DNA of 62,694 nucleotides from an uncultured Collinsella sp. (GCA_900551015.1 URUI01000003.1:1-62694), one strand, 5' to 3'; positions 23,993 to 32,180 are shown, counted from the stretch's first letter. Notes: generated by a model from the letters alone, not told the origin. Made by a program: numbers and translations.

Positions 23993-25258
23993 ATGGAAAA
24001 TGCAAAGTTAAAGAGCAGCAAGGTTTACGCATGGGTTCTCGTGATCGCGCTCGGCCTCATGTCTGCCGGTACGACCGGTTCCTATAGCGTAATCGCTGGC
24101 TCCTTCGTCGCGCCCGTGTGCGAGGAGTTCGGATTTGACTACTCCATCTTCTCGTATTACTTCACTGCAACGCTCATTGGTCTTGCAGCGGCTCTTCCGT
24201 TTGTCGGAAAACTCATCCCCAAGGTTGTTGGCAAGTTTTGGCTCCCCGTCGTCGAGCTTATTCTGCTCGCCGCTGGTGCAGGCATGGCTTTCTACACCGA
24301 AGTCTGGATGTTCATCGCAGCTGGCGCCTTGATTGGCGTTTGCTTCGCCTTCACTACCGGTGTTGCCATGTCCGATGTTATTGACCAATGGTTCAAAAAA
24401 TCTGGCGGCCTGGCAATTGGTCTCGCTTGGGCAGTGAACTCGATTTACATGCTCATCATGAGCCCCGTCATCACCTCTGTCATTGAGGCTGCTGGCTGGA
24501 GGACTGGTTATCTGGTGCTCGCTGGCGTCTCCGCCGTGCTCATTCTCCCCGCTTCCATCCTGATTATCCGCTATAAGCCCCAGGACAAGGGCATGCTGCC
24601 ATATGGCTATGTCGAAGGCGAGACGGTCGCCGAGACCGAGGAGACGACCGAGGATGGTGCACGTGGCGTCAGCTATGCACGCGCTATTAAGTCGCCTGCA
24701 TTCTTCTTCTGCATCGGCTTCCTCTGCCTCGTTCAGCTTACTTGCTGCATGAACCAGCTGTTCCCCACCTATGCCGCCGAGGTCGGCTTTAGCCCCATGG
24801 TGGGTGGTTTCATGGTTTCCGCCGCATCGCTGTTCGACCTGTTCCTCAATCCGATCGTCGGTACCACCTGCGATAAGTTTGGCAGCACCAAGGCCATTCT
24901 GAGCTGGCTCGCCGTCTCGATTCTCTCCTTTGTCATGCTCATGATGAGCAGCGGCAACTCGACGCTCAGCATTCTTGCTGCCGGTGTTAACGACGTCATG
25001 TACGTCATCGCCGGCACCGCTCTGACCGTTTTGGTGATGGACGTCTTTGGCTCCCGTGACTTTGGTCGCATCTTCGCGCTCATCTGCTCCGTGGGCTATA
25101 TCGTCGGCGCCTTTGGCATGCCCGTCATGATGAAGGTGTACGAGCTTGTCGGCTCCTTCCAGGGCGTTTTCATCTTCTGTATTGCATGCAACGTCATCAT
25201 CGGTCTGTTCTTGCTGCTGGCAAAGAAGACTGGTAAGAGCCTCTCTTGGGACGAGTAG
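23993..25258 (+). CDS. MFS transporter (OFA-like), paralogue 2
   Basis: 421-residue, 12-TM carrier, third gene of the deiminase operon, with TAGGAG overlapping the stop of the transcarbamylase gene. Very similar to the carrier at 19270-20550 through all helices (MSDVIDQWF, GWRTGYLVLAGVSA, CCMNQLFPTYAAEVGF, GSRDFGRIF). Codon use is C/G-ending like the operon partners, unlike paralogue 1. Likely imports the guanidino substrate or exchanges it for the product amine; canonical agmatine/putrescine exchangers belong to the APC family instead, so MFS use is a departure. Start ATG 23993; an upstream extension overlaps the transcarbamylase. Confidence 0.88.
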   Translation: MENAKLKSSKVYAWVLVIALGLMSAGTTGSYSVIAGSFVAPVCEEFGFDYSIFSYYFTATLIGLAAALPFVGKLIPKVVGKFWLPVVELILLAAGAGMAFYTEVWMFIAAGALIGVCFAFTTGVAMSDVIDQWFKKSGGLAIGLAWAVNSIYMLIMSPVITSVIEAAGWRTGYLVLAGVSAVLILPASILIIRYKPQDKGMLPYGYVEGETVAETEETTEDGARGVSYARAIKSPAFFFCIGFLCLVQLTCCMNQLFPTYAAEVGFSPMVGGFMVSAASLFDLFLNPIVGTTCDKFGSTKAILSWLAVSILSFVMLMMSSGNSTLSILAAGVNDVMYVIAGTALTVLVMDVFGSRDFGRIFALICSVGYIVGAFGMPVMMKVYELVGSFQGVFIFCIACNVIIGLFLLLAKKTGKSLSWDE

Positions 25259-25308
25259 TTCGATTCGTCTTAGTCATACGCTGTAGGAGTTAATCTGTAG
25301 CAGCTTTA

Positions 25309-25337
25309 GGGCATCGGCTAACGCCGGTGCCCTTTTT
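25309..25337 (+). terminator. Rho-independent terminator of the deiminase operon
   Basis: GGGCATCGGC (25309-25318), loop, GCCGGTGCCC (25323-25332), then TTTTT. Confidence 0.9.
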
Positions 25338-25342
25338 CATGG

Positions 25343-25375
25343 AATGTGACAAAGGGACTGCCCCTTTGTCACATT
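25343..25375. repeat. GGGAC-core palindrome (family A)
   Basis: AATGTGACAAAGGG (25343-25356) and CCCTTTGTCACATT (25362-25375). It lies 5 nt after the terminator T-tract and 5 nt before the stop of the convergent membrane protein gene. Confidence 0.88.
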
Positions 25376-25380
25376 TGCGC

Positions 25381-26514
25381 CTAGCTCGTTTTGCCCGTCA
25401 GCGTAATACGGACGCTTGGACGGATGTACTCGTCAAACTCGTCCTCGGGCTCCGTGTCAAACGAATAGTACGTTTTGATGGGGTTGTCACTCGTCCTGAT
25501 GGAGATTCTCTCGTAGAGCGAACCGTTCAAAAAAGCCTGCCTAAACTCTTCGGGGAGCTTCTGCGGTGCTAGGAGCTCGGGCCTCACGGTCTTGACGTCT
25601 ATGGTTTGGACAACAGAGGAAAGCTCATCCAGATCGAGCTCGACGCGGGCGAGGTTGTCCTCAAGGCTCGCGTCGGGGTCGATCTCTGCGATGTAGCTCA
25701 CTTCCTTGAGCGTCCCCTTGTTGTCAAAGTCCAGATACGTATAGGTCTTCTGGGCGTCGGAGTCGCCTTCGTGCAGATAGCCGCGGACATGATAGCCGTA
25801 ATCTTGATATCGCTCGTAGGGGTCATCGGCGGACACGTACTCGCATGCGGGCTCTAATGCCTTGCGGGCGATGGCGATCTGCTCGGCCGCGGCCGCGGCG
25901 TTCTGCTGCATCCCGATGTTTCCCTGCGCCAGCTGCGGGATATAGGCACCGCACACGATTGCGAGGGGCAGTGCCACAAGCGCGACGATCCACTTTTTTG
26001 CACGGGGGATAGGCACGCCACAGGCCTCTGCCATGGCCTTTGCGTTGGCGAAGCTTTCGGCAAGCACGTCTGCCGCGGTGGCGACGGCGCCTACGGCAGC
26101 GGCGACTTCTGCCGCACCGCCCAGGTTGCGTGCGGTCTCATTGTCGCTGTTCTTGAGCAGACGCGCGGCGGCCTGCGTGCCAATAACGCCCGCGATTTGT
26201 GCCGAGCGGTCTTTCTCGGACTGCTCGACGGCGAGTCGGCGCTGCATTTCTTTCCACTGCTTGCCGCGCATGCCAAAGCGCGGCGCGAGCGCGCAGTAGC
26301 AGAAGATGGCGAGCTCGACGGCGGTGAGCGCCAAGGCGGTCATCATGCCCGTCTCCTGGAAGCCTTCGTGATGGAAGACGATGTCGTCAATCATTTCGAA
26401 GGGAATGATCAAAAGGGGCAGCACGAATGCCATGGCGAGCGCCGCTCCGGCAATCTTGGGACAGATGCAGTATCGCTGGATGCGCTTGCGTTCTTGTTCG
26501 GAAAGTGTTGCCAT
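25381..26514 (-). CDS. Membrane protein of unknown function
   Basis: 377 residues. TM helices at about 22-42, 60-80 and 180-200; between them an Ala-rich helical region (about 100-165), after them an extracytoplasmic domain rich in acidic residues that ends in SVRITLTGKTS. ATG 26514 is used because AAGGA lies upstream; the longer frame is not supported. It follows the DUF3592 gene by 63 nt and is probably cotranscribed. I do not recognise the family; the domain after the last TM resembles no catalytic fold I know. Confidence 0.72.
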   Translation of the reverse strand: MATLSEQERKRIQRYCICPKIAGAALAMAFVLPLLIIPFEMIDDIVFHHEGFQETGMMTALALTAVELAIFCYCALAPRFGMRGKQWKEMQRRLAVEQSEKDRSAQIAGVIGTQAAARLLKNSDNETARNLGGAAEVAAAVGAVATAADVLAESFANAKAMAEACGVPIPRAKKWIVALVALPLAIVCGAYIPQLAQGNIGMQQNAAAAAEQIAIARKALEPACEYVSADDPYERYQDYGYHVRGYLHEGDSDAQKTYTYLDFDNKGTLKEVSYIAEIDPDASLEDNLARVELDLDELSSVVQTIDVKTVRPELLAPQKLPEEFRQAFLNGSLYERISIRTSDNPIKTYYSFDTEPEDEFDEYIRPSVRITLTGKTS

Positions 26515-26577
26515 AACTGATCCTTGGTGTCGTAACGGTCGTTGCGGCGCATGGGGCGCGGGGCGCATCAGTTTGAG

Positions 26578-27105
26578 CTAGCGCTGGATAAGAACATAGA
26601 GCAAGATGCTCATCGCGATGAGCAAGAAGCCTGCGATGTTAAACATCAGCGTGGCAAAGTTGCCCACGATGGGGCGTTCGACATAGCTTTTGTCTGGGTT
26701 GCTGGGGTTGTAGTACACGGTTATTTGGCTACCGAGGGGCCAAAGCTGCTCCGCAAGGGTGCCTAGGCGGGTGATGGGGCCTGTCTGCACGTGCAGCCAG
26801 CCCTTGGCGTCTTCGTAGGCGGTGGCTTGCGTGCGGATGGGGAGTCCCGACAAGCTTTTGGTCTTTATGCCGCGGAATTGTTTTTTCGTGCGGTATTGCG
26901 TGCCGTCGACGGTGTATTCCAAAACGGGATACATTCTGCCTTCACCCATAATGCGATGGTCGATGACCGTCCCCATGGTCACGGCGGTGCAGGCCTTGGC
27001 TTTCCTGCGAGCGGCGGCTTTCATGAGCGCGCTCACTCCGATAAGCAGGATGCCGATGCCCCCAACCAAGATGAGCGCGAGCAGGGATATCTGCGACGTG
27101 GTCAT
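26578..27105 (-). CDS. DUF3592 membrane protein
   Basis: 175 residues: TM at about 7-28, an outside domain with VMGTVIDHRIM...YPVLEYTVDGTQY and ITVYYNPSNPDKSYVE, and a C-terminal TM. The YYNPxNPxxS motif after a first helix is the hallmark of DUF3592. Role unknown; it heads a two-gene operon. GGAGAA ribosome binding site upstream. Confidence 0.82.
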   Translation of the reverse strand: MTTSQISLLALILVGGIGILLIGVSALMKAAARRKAKACTAVTMGTVIDHRIMGEGRMYPVLEYTVDGTQYRTKKQFRGIKTKSLSGLPIRTQATAYEDAKGWLHVQTGPITRLGTLAEQLWPLGSQITVYYNPSNPDKSYVERPIVGNFATLMFNIAGFLLIAMSILLYVLIQR

Positions 27106-27195
27106 GGCGTTCTCCTTTGGCGCGATACCGTCATATGTGACTCAGTATAGAGTACCCCGCCCTCGATGAGCTATTGCGGGGGGGGGTCAATTCTG

Positions 27196-27228
27196 AATGT
27201 GACAAATGGACTGCTCCTTTGTCACATC
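27196..27228. repeat. GGGAC-core palindrome (family A, imperfect)
   Basis: AATGTGACAAATGGACTG pairs with CTCCTTTGTCACAT with one mismatch, in the gap upstream of the DUF3592 gene. Confidence 0.8.
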
Positions 27229-27242
27229 GGGGACTGCGGAAT

Positions 27243-27426
27243 CGAGGTCTAATACTTTTCCCGAGAAGTGAACGAGTGAAAACGGACTCCCGAAGCATCG
27301 ACACTTTTGGCGTGCAATTTCCTGCGGTTTTGCCAGTCAAATCCTGCGGTTTTGACGCCTAAAAATGTCAATGCTTCGGGGGTCCAAATACAGCCGTTCA
27401 CTTCTCGGGAAAAGTATTAGACCTCG
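27243..27426. mobile_element. 184-nt palindrome, candidate MITE with 32-bp inverted ends
   Basis: The 32 nt at 27243-27274 (starting CGAGGTCTAATACTTTTCC) are the exact reverse complement of 27395-27426. The complementarity continues inward with few mismatches (GGACTCCCGAAGCATCGACA against GGGGGTCC-side 27360-27384). The loop has a 12-nt direct repeat CCTGCGGTTTTG (27321-27332 and 27343-27354). No open frame of note. It could be a non-autonomous transposable element or a long-hairpin RNA gene. No clear target-site duplication is visible (flanks AAT / AAAT). Confidence 0.7.
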
Positions 27427-27481
27427 AAATATGGGCGGCGTTCGCGAACGGCAACTAGCTTGCGTCCGGTAGCCGGCACTT

Positions 27482-27507
27482 GGGGCAAAGGGACTGCCCT
27501 TTTGCCC
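27482..27507. repeat. GGGAC-core hairpin, variant stem
   Basis: GGGGCAAAGGGACTGCCC pairs with TTTTGCCCC, one bulge. The GTGACA foot of family A is replaced by GGGGCA, while the GGGACTG core is kept. Confidence 0.7.
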
Positions 27508-27591
27508 CTTCACCATTGCATCGTATCTGGTGTGGAAAAAATATCGCCTGCGTTCTCGCGCCTGCGAAGAGTTCCTGAACCGCTTGAATGG

Positions 27592-27624
27592 GATGTGACA
27601 AAGGGACAGTCCCTTTGTCACATT
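27592..27624. repeat. GGGAC-core palindrome (family A)
   Basis: GATGTGACAAAGGGAC, A, GTCCCTTTGTCACATT. It ends 14 nt before the dus start and so lies in its leader. Confidence 0.88.
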
Positions 27625-27637
27625 GATTTGAGAATGG

Positions 27638-28597
27638 ATGTTGATGTATTTATCGCTGGCCCCTATGGAGGGGATTACCGGGCATGTGTTCCGTCGCGTG
27701 CATGCGGAGTGCTTCGGCGCGCTCGATTGTTATTACACGCCGTTTTTTCCGCCGCCGCGGGTGGGCAATCGCTTTGGCGGCAAGGCGTTTAAAGAGGTCG
27801 ATCCTGCCAACAACCAGGGACTTAACGTGGTGCCCCAGCTGATGTCCAAGAATGCGGACGAGTTTGTGTGGGCGGCGCAGGTGCTTGCCGATATGGGTTA
27901 CCGCGAGGTCAACCTCAACCTTGGCTGCCCTTCGGGTACGGTGGTCGCGAAGGGCAAGGGTTCGGGCTTTCTGCGCAATTTGGATGAGCTCGAGGTGTTC
28001 TTGAGCGACGTGTGCGAACGCTCGCCCTTGCCGGTGTCGGTCAAGACCAGACTGGGGCTCGAATGCGATGACGAGTACGAGCGCGTGCTCGACCTCTATT
28101 GCCGCATGCCGCTGGCAGAGCTGATCGTGCACCCGCGCGTGCAAAAGGACCGTTATACGGGCTCGCCGCGTAAAGAGTTTTACGGCGAGACGTTGGAGCG
28201 GGCGCCGTTTCCCGTGGCCTATAACGGCGACATCTTTGATCTTGAGGACATGGATGCGCTGGTGGGGGCCTATCCCGGAACACGCCACGTAATGTTGGGG
28301 CGCGGCTTGCTCGCGAACCCCGCGCTGGCTCGCATGGTTAAGGGCGGCTCTGCCGCCACGGCTGCCGAGTTGCAGCGCTTCCACGACACGCTGTTTGCGG
28401 CCTATGCGGACGAGATTGGGGGCAACGCGGTCTTTCGCATGAAGGAGTGGTGGTTCTACGCCAAATGCGCCTTCGCCGATCCCGCTTACGTTCACAAGAT
28501 CGTGCGCAAGACCAAAAAGGTCGACGAATACCGCGCCGCCGTCGAGCGCGTCTTTCGCGAGCAGCCACTTGCACCCACAGCCCGTTTTCACGGCTAA
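27638..28597 (+). CDS. dus: tRNA-dihydrouridine synthase
   Basis: FMN-dependent enzyme reducing uridine to dihydrouridine in tRNA D-loops. 319 residues with the Dus TIM-barrel motifs: LAPMEGIT near 8, PQLMSKNADEF, NLNLGCPSGTV with the catalytic Cys near 97, HPRVQKDRYTG and GRGLLANPAL. ATG 27638 and ATG 27644 are both possible; ribosome binding is weak for either. A GGGAC palindrome ends 14 nt upstream, so the repeat lies in the transcript leader. Which Dus subgroup (B-like or other) cannot be decided by eye. Confidence 0.92.
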   Translation: MLMYLSLAPMEGITGHVFRRVHAECFGALDCYYTPFFPPPRVGNRFGGKAFKEVDPANNQGLNVVPQLMSKNADEFVWAAQVLADMGYREVNLNLGCPSGTVVAKGKGSGFLRNLDELEVFLSDVCERSPLPVSVKTRLGLECDDEYERVLDLYCRMPLAELIVHPRVQKDRYTGSPRKEFYGETLERAPFPVAYNGDIFDLEDMDALVGAYPGTRHVMLGRGLLANPALARMVKGGSAATAAELQRFHDTLFAAYADEIGGNAVFRMKEWWFYAKCAFADPAYVHKIVRKTKKVDEYRAAVERVFREQPLAPTARFHG

Positions 28598-28598
28598 T

Positions 28599-28629
28599 TG
28601 ATCCGAAGGGGACGGAGGAAAACGGATCA
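28599..28629. repeat. GGGAC-core hairpin, short stem
   Basis: TGATCCG (28599-28605) and CGGATCA (28623-28629) enclose AAGGGGACGGAGGAAAA. It lies directly after the dus stop codon; stem unrelated to family A but the loop has GGGGAC. Confidence 0.65.
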
Positions 28630-28654
28630 CCTGCGCGATGCCCATGTAAAAAGT

Positions 28655-28709
28655 TGTGCACCAGCATCCGAAGATGTCGAAAAATGTCGTTTTTTGATGC
28701 TGGTGTACA
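28655..28709. repeat. 55-nt inverted repeat with T-run in the loop
   Basis: TGTGCACCAGCATC (28655-28668) and GATGCTGGTGTACA (28696-28709), 13 of 14 paired. The loop has GATGTCGAAAAATGTCG and six T. It lies between convergent dus and glutaredoxin genes. Could be a repeat or a bidirectional terminator. Confidence 0.65.
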
Positions 28710-28756
28710 TGTTTGGGTCGTATGGGTTGGGGCCTTGGACGGACGGGATGCGCGTA

Positions 28757-29002
28757 CTAGAGTAGGTTCTCCTGCACCCATGCGATGATGTCGCTCGACT
28801 CGTAGAGCGGCTTTCCGTCGATGAATAGGCAGGGAACCTGGCGTTTTCCTCCGACGGCGATGAGCGTCCGCTCGGCATCGGAATCGGTCGAGATATTGCG
28901 CTCGGGAATGGTCACGCCGTTATCGGCCAAAAAGCGCTTGACCTTTATGCAATACGGGCAGCCAGTCATAACGTAGAGCGCGAGTTCATGATCAGTAGCC
29001 AT
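28757..29002 (-). CDS. Glutaredoxin
   Basis: 81-residue thiol-disulfide oxidoreductase with the CPYC active site (MTGCPYCIKVKRFL, about 13-26), the cis-Pro region QVPCLFIDG and the helix GKPLYESSDIIAW. ATG 29002 has TTGGAG upstream; a longer frame is antisense to nothing useful and lacks support. It lies 52 nt downstream of the XRE/TipAS regulator on the same strand, so the two are likely cotranscribed. In an organism lacking visible glutathione genes here, it may work with CoA or another thiol. Confidence 0.9.
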   Translation of the reverse strand: MATDHELALYVMTGCPYCIKVKRFLADNGVTIPERNISTDSDAERTLIAVGGKRQVPCLFIDGKPLYESSDIIAWVQENLL

Positions 29003-29054
29003 GGTGTCTCCAATCGGTTGGGGTTTCGGTTGAGATACCCAAAGCCGCCGCAGT

Positions 29055-29882
29055 CTATGCGCGATCCATTGATGACTCGATCGCCTGAACCAGAAACGCC
29101 GTGGCGCCGGCGCCGCAGGGCTTGTCGTAGTAGTCGATAAAGCGCTGATCGGCAAGATAGCCGTGGGCGAGGCCCAGGTATGCTTCGTCTTGGGGTTCGT
29201 GTCCCCAGTTAAGGCCAATCCATCGACGGTGCATTGCGACAAGCTTGCGCGCCTCGCTTCCATCCGGTTCGCCGTCGCCCATGGCGATCGAGAGCTGGCC
29301 CAGAATAGCGCGTTCAAGTTCCTTCATGTCGTTCCATGTCTCGGGGTCCATGTCCAGCAGTGCCTCGTTTGCTGCATCGACGGCCTCGTCGCCATAGCGC
29401 GCCCGCGCCTCGGCACCGTAGCGCTCCTCGTTTTCCTGCACGGTGCGCCAGCGCTCCAATTGCGGCAGCACGGCGCCCATGAGCGAGACGGCTTCGTCGA
29501 GCGACATACCGGTGTTTTGTGCCAGGCGCGGGGCGCAATCCTCAATCATGGCCTCCATCGTGGTCTCGTAGGTGTACTTGCCGTGGTCGTAGCACCACTT
29601 GCAGTAATGGTCGGTCGTTGCGCCGTGAGCATCGGTGCCGCAGTCGTCGGGCGTGAGTATCATGCCGCAGCTCTGGCAATAGTGCTCGGGCATTTCGAGC
29701 AGGTGGGACAGCGGTTCTCCGGTTATGGCGGCAATGAGCTTCATCATGTCGATGCCCGGCGTGACTTCGCCGCGTTCCCAACGGCTGACGGCTTGGCGTG
29801 TGACGAAGAGCTTGGCGGCGAGTTGCTCTTGGGTGAGATTGTTGTCGCGGCGGATGGCGATGAGCTTTTCTGCAAAGGCCAT
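29055..29882 (-). CDS. XRE regulator with zinc ribbon and TipAS domain
   Basis: 275 residues in three modules. Residues 1-65: XRE helix-turn-helix (NLTQEQLAAKLFVTRQAVSR). About 66-105: a zinc ribbon with CxxC pairs (YCQSCGMIL, YCKWCYDHG). About 125-275: TipAS-like effector domain (NEERYGAEARARYGD, WIGLNWGHEP, YDKPCGAGATAFL). TipAS domains bind thiopeptides and other antibiotics and normally follow a MerR domain; here the DNA-binding part is XRE. GAAAGGAG precedes the ATG at 29882. Probably a sensor of thiopeptide-like compounds or redox state, since glutaredoxin follows. Confidence 0.85.
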   Translation of the reverse strand: MAFAEKLIAIRRDNNLTQEQLAAKLFVTRQAVSRWERGEVTPGIDMMKLIAAITGEPLSHLLEMPEHYCQSCGMILTPDDCGTDAHGATTDHYCKWCYDHGKYTYETTMEAMIEDCAPRLAQNTGMSLDEAVSLMGAVLPQLERWRTVQENEERYGAEARARYGDEAVDAANEALLDMDPETWNDMKELERAILGQLSIAMGDGEPDGSEARKLVAMHRRWIGLNWGHEPQDEAYLGLAHGYLADQRFIDYYDKPCGAGATAFLVQAIESSMDRA

Positions 29883-30013
29883 GACGGCTCCTTTCTGCTG
29901 TTTGTTGCTTTAAGCATACGCGGCGGCCGGCACCCTTCCAAGCAACCGTTGGTTGCGCGACGGGGACCGCGGCGAAGAATTGCGCGCAACACCCCACGCC
30001 TCCATGCCGTACA
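29883..30013. promoter_or_regulatory. Divergent promoter region of XRE regulator and trmO
   Basis: 131 bp. CAACCGTTGGTTG (about 29941-29953) is a short dyad that could be an operator. No clear sigma-70 boxes. Confidence 0.35.
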
Positions 30014-30760
30014 ATGACCGGCATGGAACCTATTGCACACATACATACCGACCTGCCACAGAAGTTCGGCATCCCACGCAACAGCTTTTTGGCGCCCCAT
30101 CTGCAGGGACGCATCGTCTTTGAGCCGGAATTTGCCTCCAACGCTGCAGTTGAGGGTCTGGACTCCTTCTCTCACCTATGGCTGCTATGGTGCTTCGAAA
30201 ACGGAACGCCCGGCGGCACGGCTAAGGACATAGCCGCCGATGCCAAAACGCAGGACAGGTCCGGCACCAACGCAAAGTGGTCGAAAACCGTGCGCCCACC
30301 GCGTCTGGGTGGAGCCGAACGCGTGGGCGTGTTTGCCACGCGCAGTCCGTTTCGCCCTAATCCCATCGGGCTCACCTGCGTCAAGCTTGATCGTGTCGAG
30401 CTCACCGACGATGGTCCCATCATCCATGTGCTGGGGGCCGACCTGCGCGACGGTACGCCCATCTACGACATTAAGCCTTACATTCCGTTTGCGGACTGTC
30501 ACCCGGATGCGACGGGCGGCTGGATTGAGGACGCGCCATGGCAAGAGCTCGATGTCGAGCTCCCGCAAGCGCTGCGGGACATGGTCCCGGACACAAAGCT
30601 CCCCGGCTTGATCGAGGTGCTCCGCCAAGATCCGCGCCGTGCGGGCAGCAAACACGAGCCAAACCGCGTTTACCATTTGGCTTACGCTGGGCTTGACATA
30701 TCGTTTACGGTCGACGGAACCAGGTTGACGATAACCGCCATCAACGACGCGCGAGACTAA
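30014..30760 (+). CDS. trmO: tRNA (t6A37) N6-methyltransferase TrmO
   Basis: SAM-dependent enzyme that methylates t6A37 of threonine tRNA, single-barrel TsaA/UPF0066 fold. 248 residues: FGIPRNS near 17, FSHLWLLWCFEN near 52, GVFATRSPFRPNPIGLT near 112 (the family signature) and a C-terminal extension. ATG 30014 or ATG 30023 could be used; ribosome binding is weak for both. Monocistronic by appearance. Confidence 0.92.
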   Translation: MTGMEPIAHIHTDLPQKFGIPRNSFLAPHLQGRIVFEPEFASNAAVEGLDSFSHLWLLWCFENGTPGGTAKDIAADAKTQDRSGTNAKWSKTVRPPRLGGAERVGVFATRSPFRPNPIGLTCVKLDRVELTDDGPIIHVLGADLRDGTPIYDIKPYIPFADCHPDATGGWIEDAPWQELDVELPQALRDMVPDTKLPGLIEVLRQDPRRAGSKHEPNRVYHLAYAGLDISFTVDGTRLTITAINDARD

Positions 30761-30872
30761 CCAGCCATTCGTCCGCACCCGTCAAATTAAGCGCCAAACT
30801 CCGCTCCAAAACCGCCCACGCTGGTGGACAATAACGCCTACCGAAACAATCCGCTTTGCACGGGAGCTCAGC

Positions 30873-32084
30873 ATGAAATACGACTTTACCTCGCTTATCG
30901 ACCGCCACGGTATGGACGCCATCGCCGTTGACTCCTGGGGAGAAATTCCCGACATGGCTCCGAACGCACCCGACGAGGGCTTCGACCGCATCCCCATGTG
31001 GGTGGCGGATATGAATTTTGCCACGGTGCCCACGGTTCAGGAACACATCATTCAGCGCGCCCAGCATCCCATGTTTGGCTATTTCAATCCGCGTGACGAG
31101 TACTTCGACCGCATCATCGAATGGCAAAGCCGTCGCAACGGCGTTGAGGGCTTGGCGCCGGAGCATATCGGCTACGAAAACGGCGTGCTGGGCGGTGTCG
31201 TGTCGACGCTGCGCGCATATGTCCAGCCGGGCGATGCGGTACTGGTCCACAGTCCCACCTACATCGGCTTTACCAAGTCTATCGAAGCCGCGGGCTATCG
31301 CATTGTCCACAGCCCGCTTAAGCTCGACGATCGGGGCGTGTGGCGCATGGATTTTGAGGACATGGAGCGCAAGCTCGCACAAAACCATATCCATGCCGCC
31401 GTGTTCTGCTCGCCGCACAATCCCTGCGGCCGCGTATGGGAGCGCGACGAGATCGAACGTGCCATGGACATCTATCGTCAGCACGATTGCGTGGTGATCT
31501 CGGATGAGATTTGGTCCGATATCATCCTGCCGGGCCACAAGCATATCCCGACGCAGTCGGTGAGCGAGGACGCCCACATGCGCACGGTTGCCCTCTACGC
31601 GCCCAGCAAGACGTTTAACCTGGCGGGCCTGGTCGGCAGCTACCACATCATCTATAACGAGACGCTGCGCGACCGCGTGTGCGCCGTGTCCGACAAGACC
31701 CACTACAACGAGATGAACGTCATCTCCATGCATGCGCTTATCGGTGCCTACCAGCAGCAGGGCTACGAGTGGCTCGATGAGCTCAATGAGGTCATCGAGG
31801 GCAACGTCGACTACTTCTGCAATTACGTGGACAAGCATTTTGCGGGCGTGTCCTATTCGCGTCCGCAGGGCACCTACATGGTGTTTCTGGACTGCACCGA
31901 GTGGTGCCGCGAGCATGGCCGCGATATTCAGTGGCTGCTCGACGAGGGGGCGCGCGTGGGCGTGGGGTATCAGGACGGCCGCCCGTTCCACGGGCCCTGC
32001 CACATTCGCGTGAATCTGGCGCTGCCGCTTTCGCGCGTAAGGGAGGCGTGCGACCGCCTGGACCGCTACGTTTTTGGGGTATAG
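30873..32084 (+). CDS. PatB/MalY-family C-S lyase (PLP aminotransferase fold)
   Basis: 403-residue class I/II aminotransferase-fold enzyme of the MalY/PatB group, which cleaves cystathionine or cysteine conjugates to thiol, pyruvate and ammonia. Features: PMWVADMNF near 46, ENGVLGGVV, FCSPHNPCGRVW, ISDEIWSD (Asp of the PLP site), APSKTFNLAGL with the Schiff-base Lys, and the C-terminal HIRVNLALP Arg. Start ATG has GGGAGC upstream. Related enzymes give volatile sulfur compounds. A long hairpin downstream terminates it against the convergent gene. Confidence 0.92.
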   Translation: MKYDFTSLIDRHGMDAIAVDSWGEIPDMAPNAPDEGFDRIPMWVADMNFATVPTVQEHIIQRAQHPMFGYFNPRDEYFDRIIEWQSRRNGVEGLAPEHIGYENGVLGGVVSTLRAYVQPGDAVLVHSPTYIGFTKSIEAAGYRIVHSPLKLDDRGVWRMDFEDMERKLAQNHIHAAVFCSPHNPCGRVWERDEIERAMDIYRQHDCVVISDEIWSDIILPGHKHIPTQSVSEDAHMRTVALYAPSKTFNLAGLVGSYHIIYNETLRDRVCAVSDKTHYNEMNVISMHALIGAYQQQGYEWLDELNEVIEGNVDYFCNYVDKHFAGVSYSRPQGTYMVFLDCTEWCREHGRDIQWLLDEGARVGVGYQDGRPFHGPCHIRVNLALPLSRVREACDRLDRYVFGV

Positions 32085-32105
32085 GGGGCGCTCGATTCGA
32101 GTGCT

Positions 32106-32148
32106 GCCCCATGTGCCCACGCCGTCAAAATGCGTGGGCGCATGGGGC
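32106..32148. terminator. Bidirectional hairpin between convergent genes
   Basis: 17-bp arms GCCCCATGTGCCCACGC (32106-32122) and GCGTGGGCGCATGGGGC (32132-32148) with one wobble. No strong U-tract. Confidence 0.7.
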
Positions 32149-32180
32149 GCAGAGGGTAGCGAGCGCGTTTTTCGCATTCG

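Larger units (their letters stand above)
27106..27637. other. 532-bp repeat-rich intergenic region
   Basis: No gene. It contains two family A palindromes (27196-27228, 27592-27624), a variant (27482-27507) and a 184-nt near-perfect palindrome (27243-27426). Short open frames here are made of repeat sequence (for example MTKGLSLCHI) and are rejected. Confidence 0.8.

Noticed and set aside
27337..27621. 94-codon frame with MTKGLSLCHI start
   Set aside because: Made entirely from the palindrome and the 184-nt dyad; such frames recur wherever the repeat occurs.
30741..32177. 478-codon minus-strand frame opposite the PatB/MalY gene
   Set aside because: Shadow frame caused by GC-rich codons; the plus-strand gene is certain. 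The same applies to long frames opposite prfC, the deiminase, the transcarbamylase and the ClC gene.
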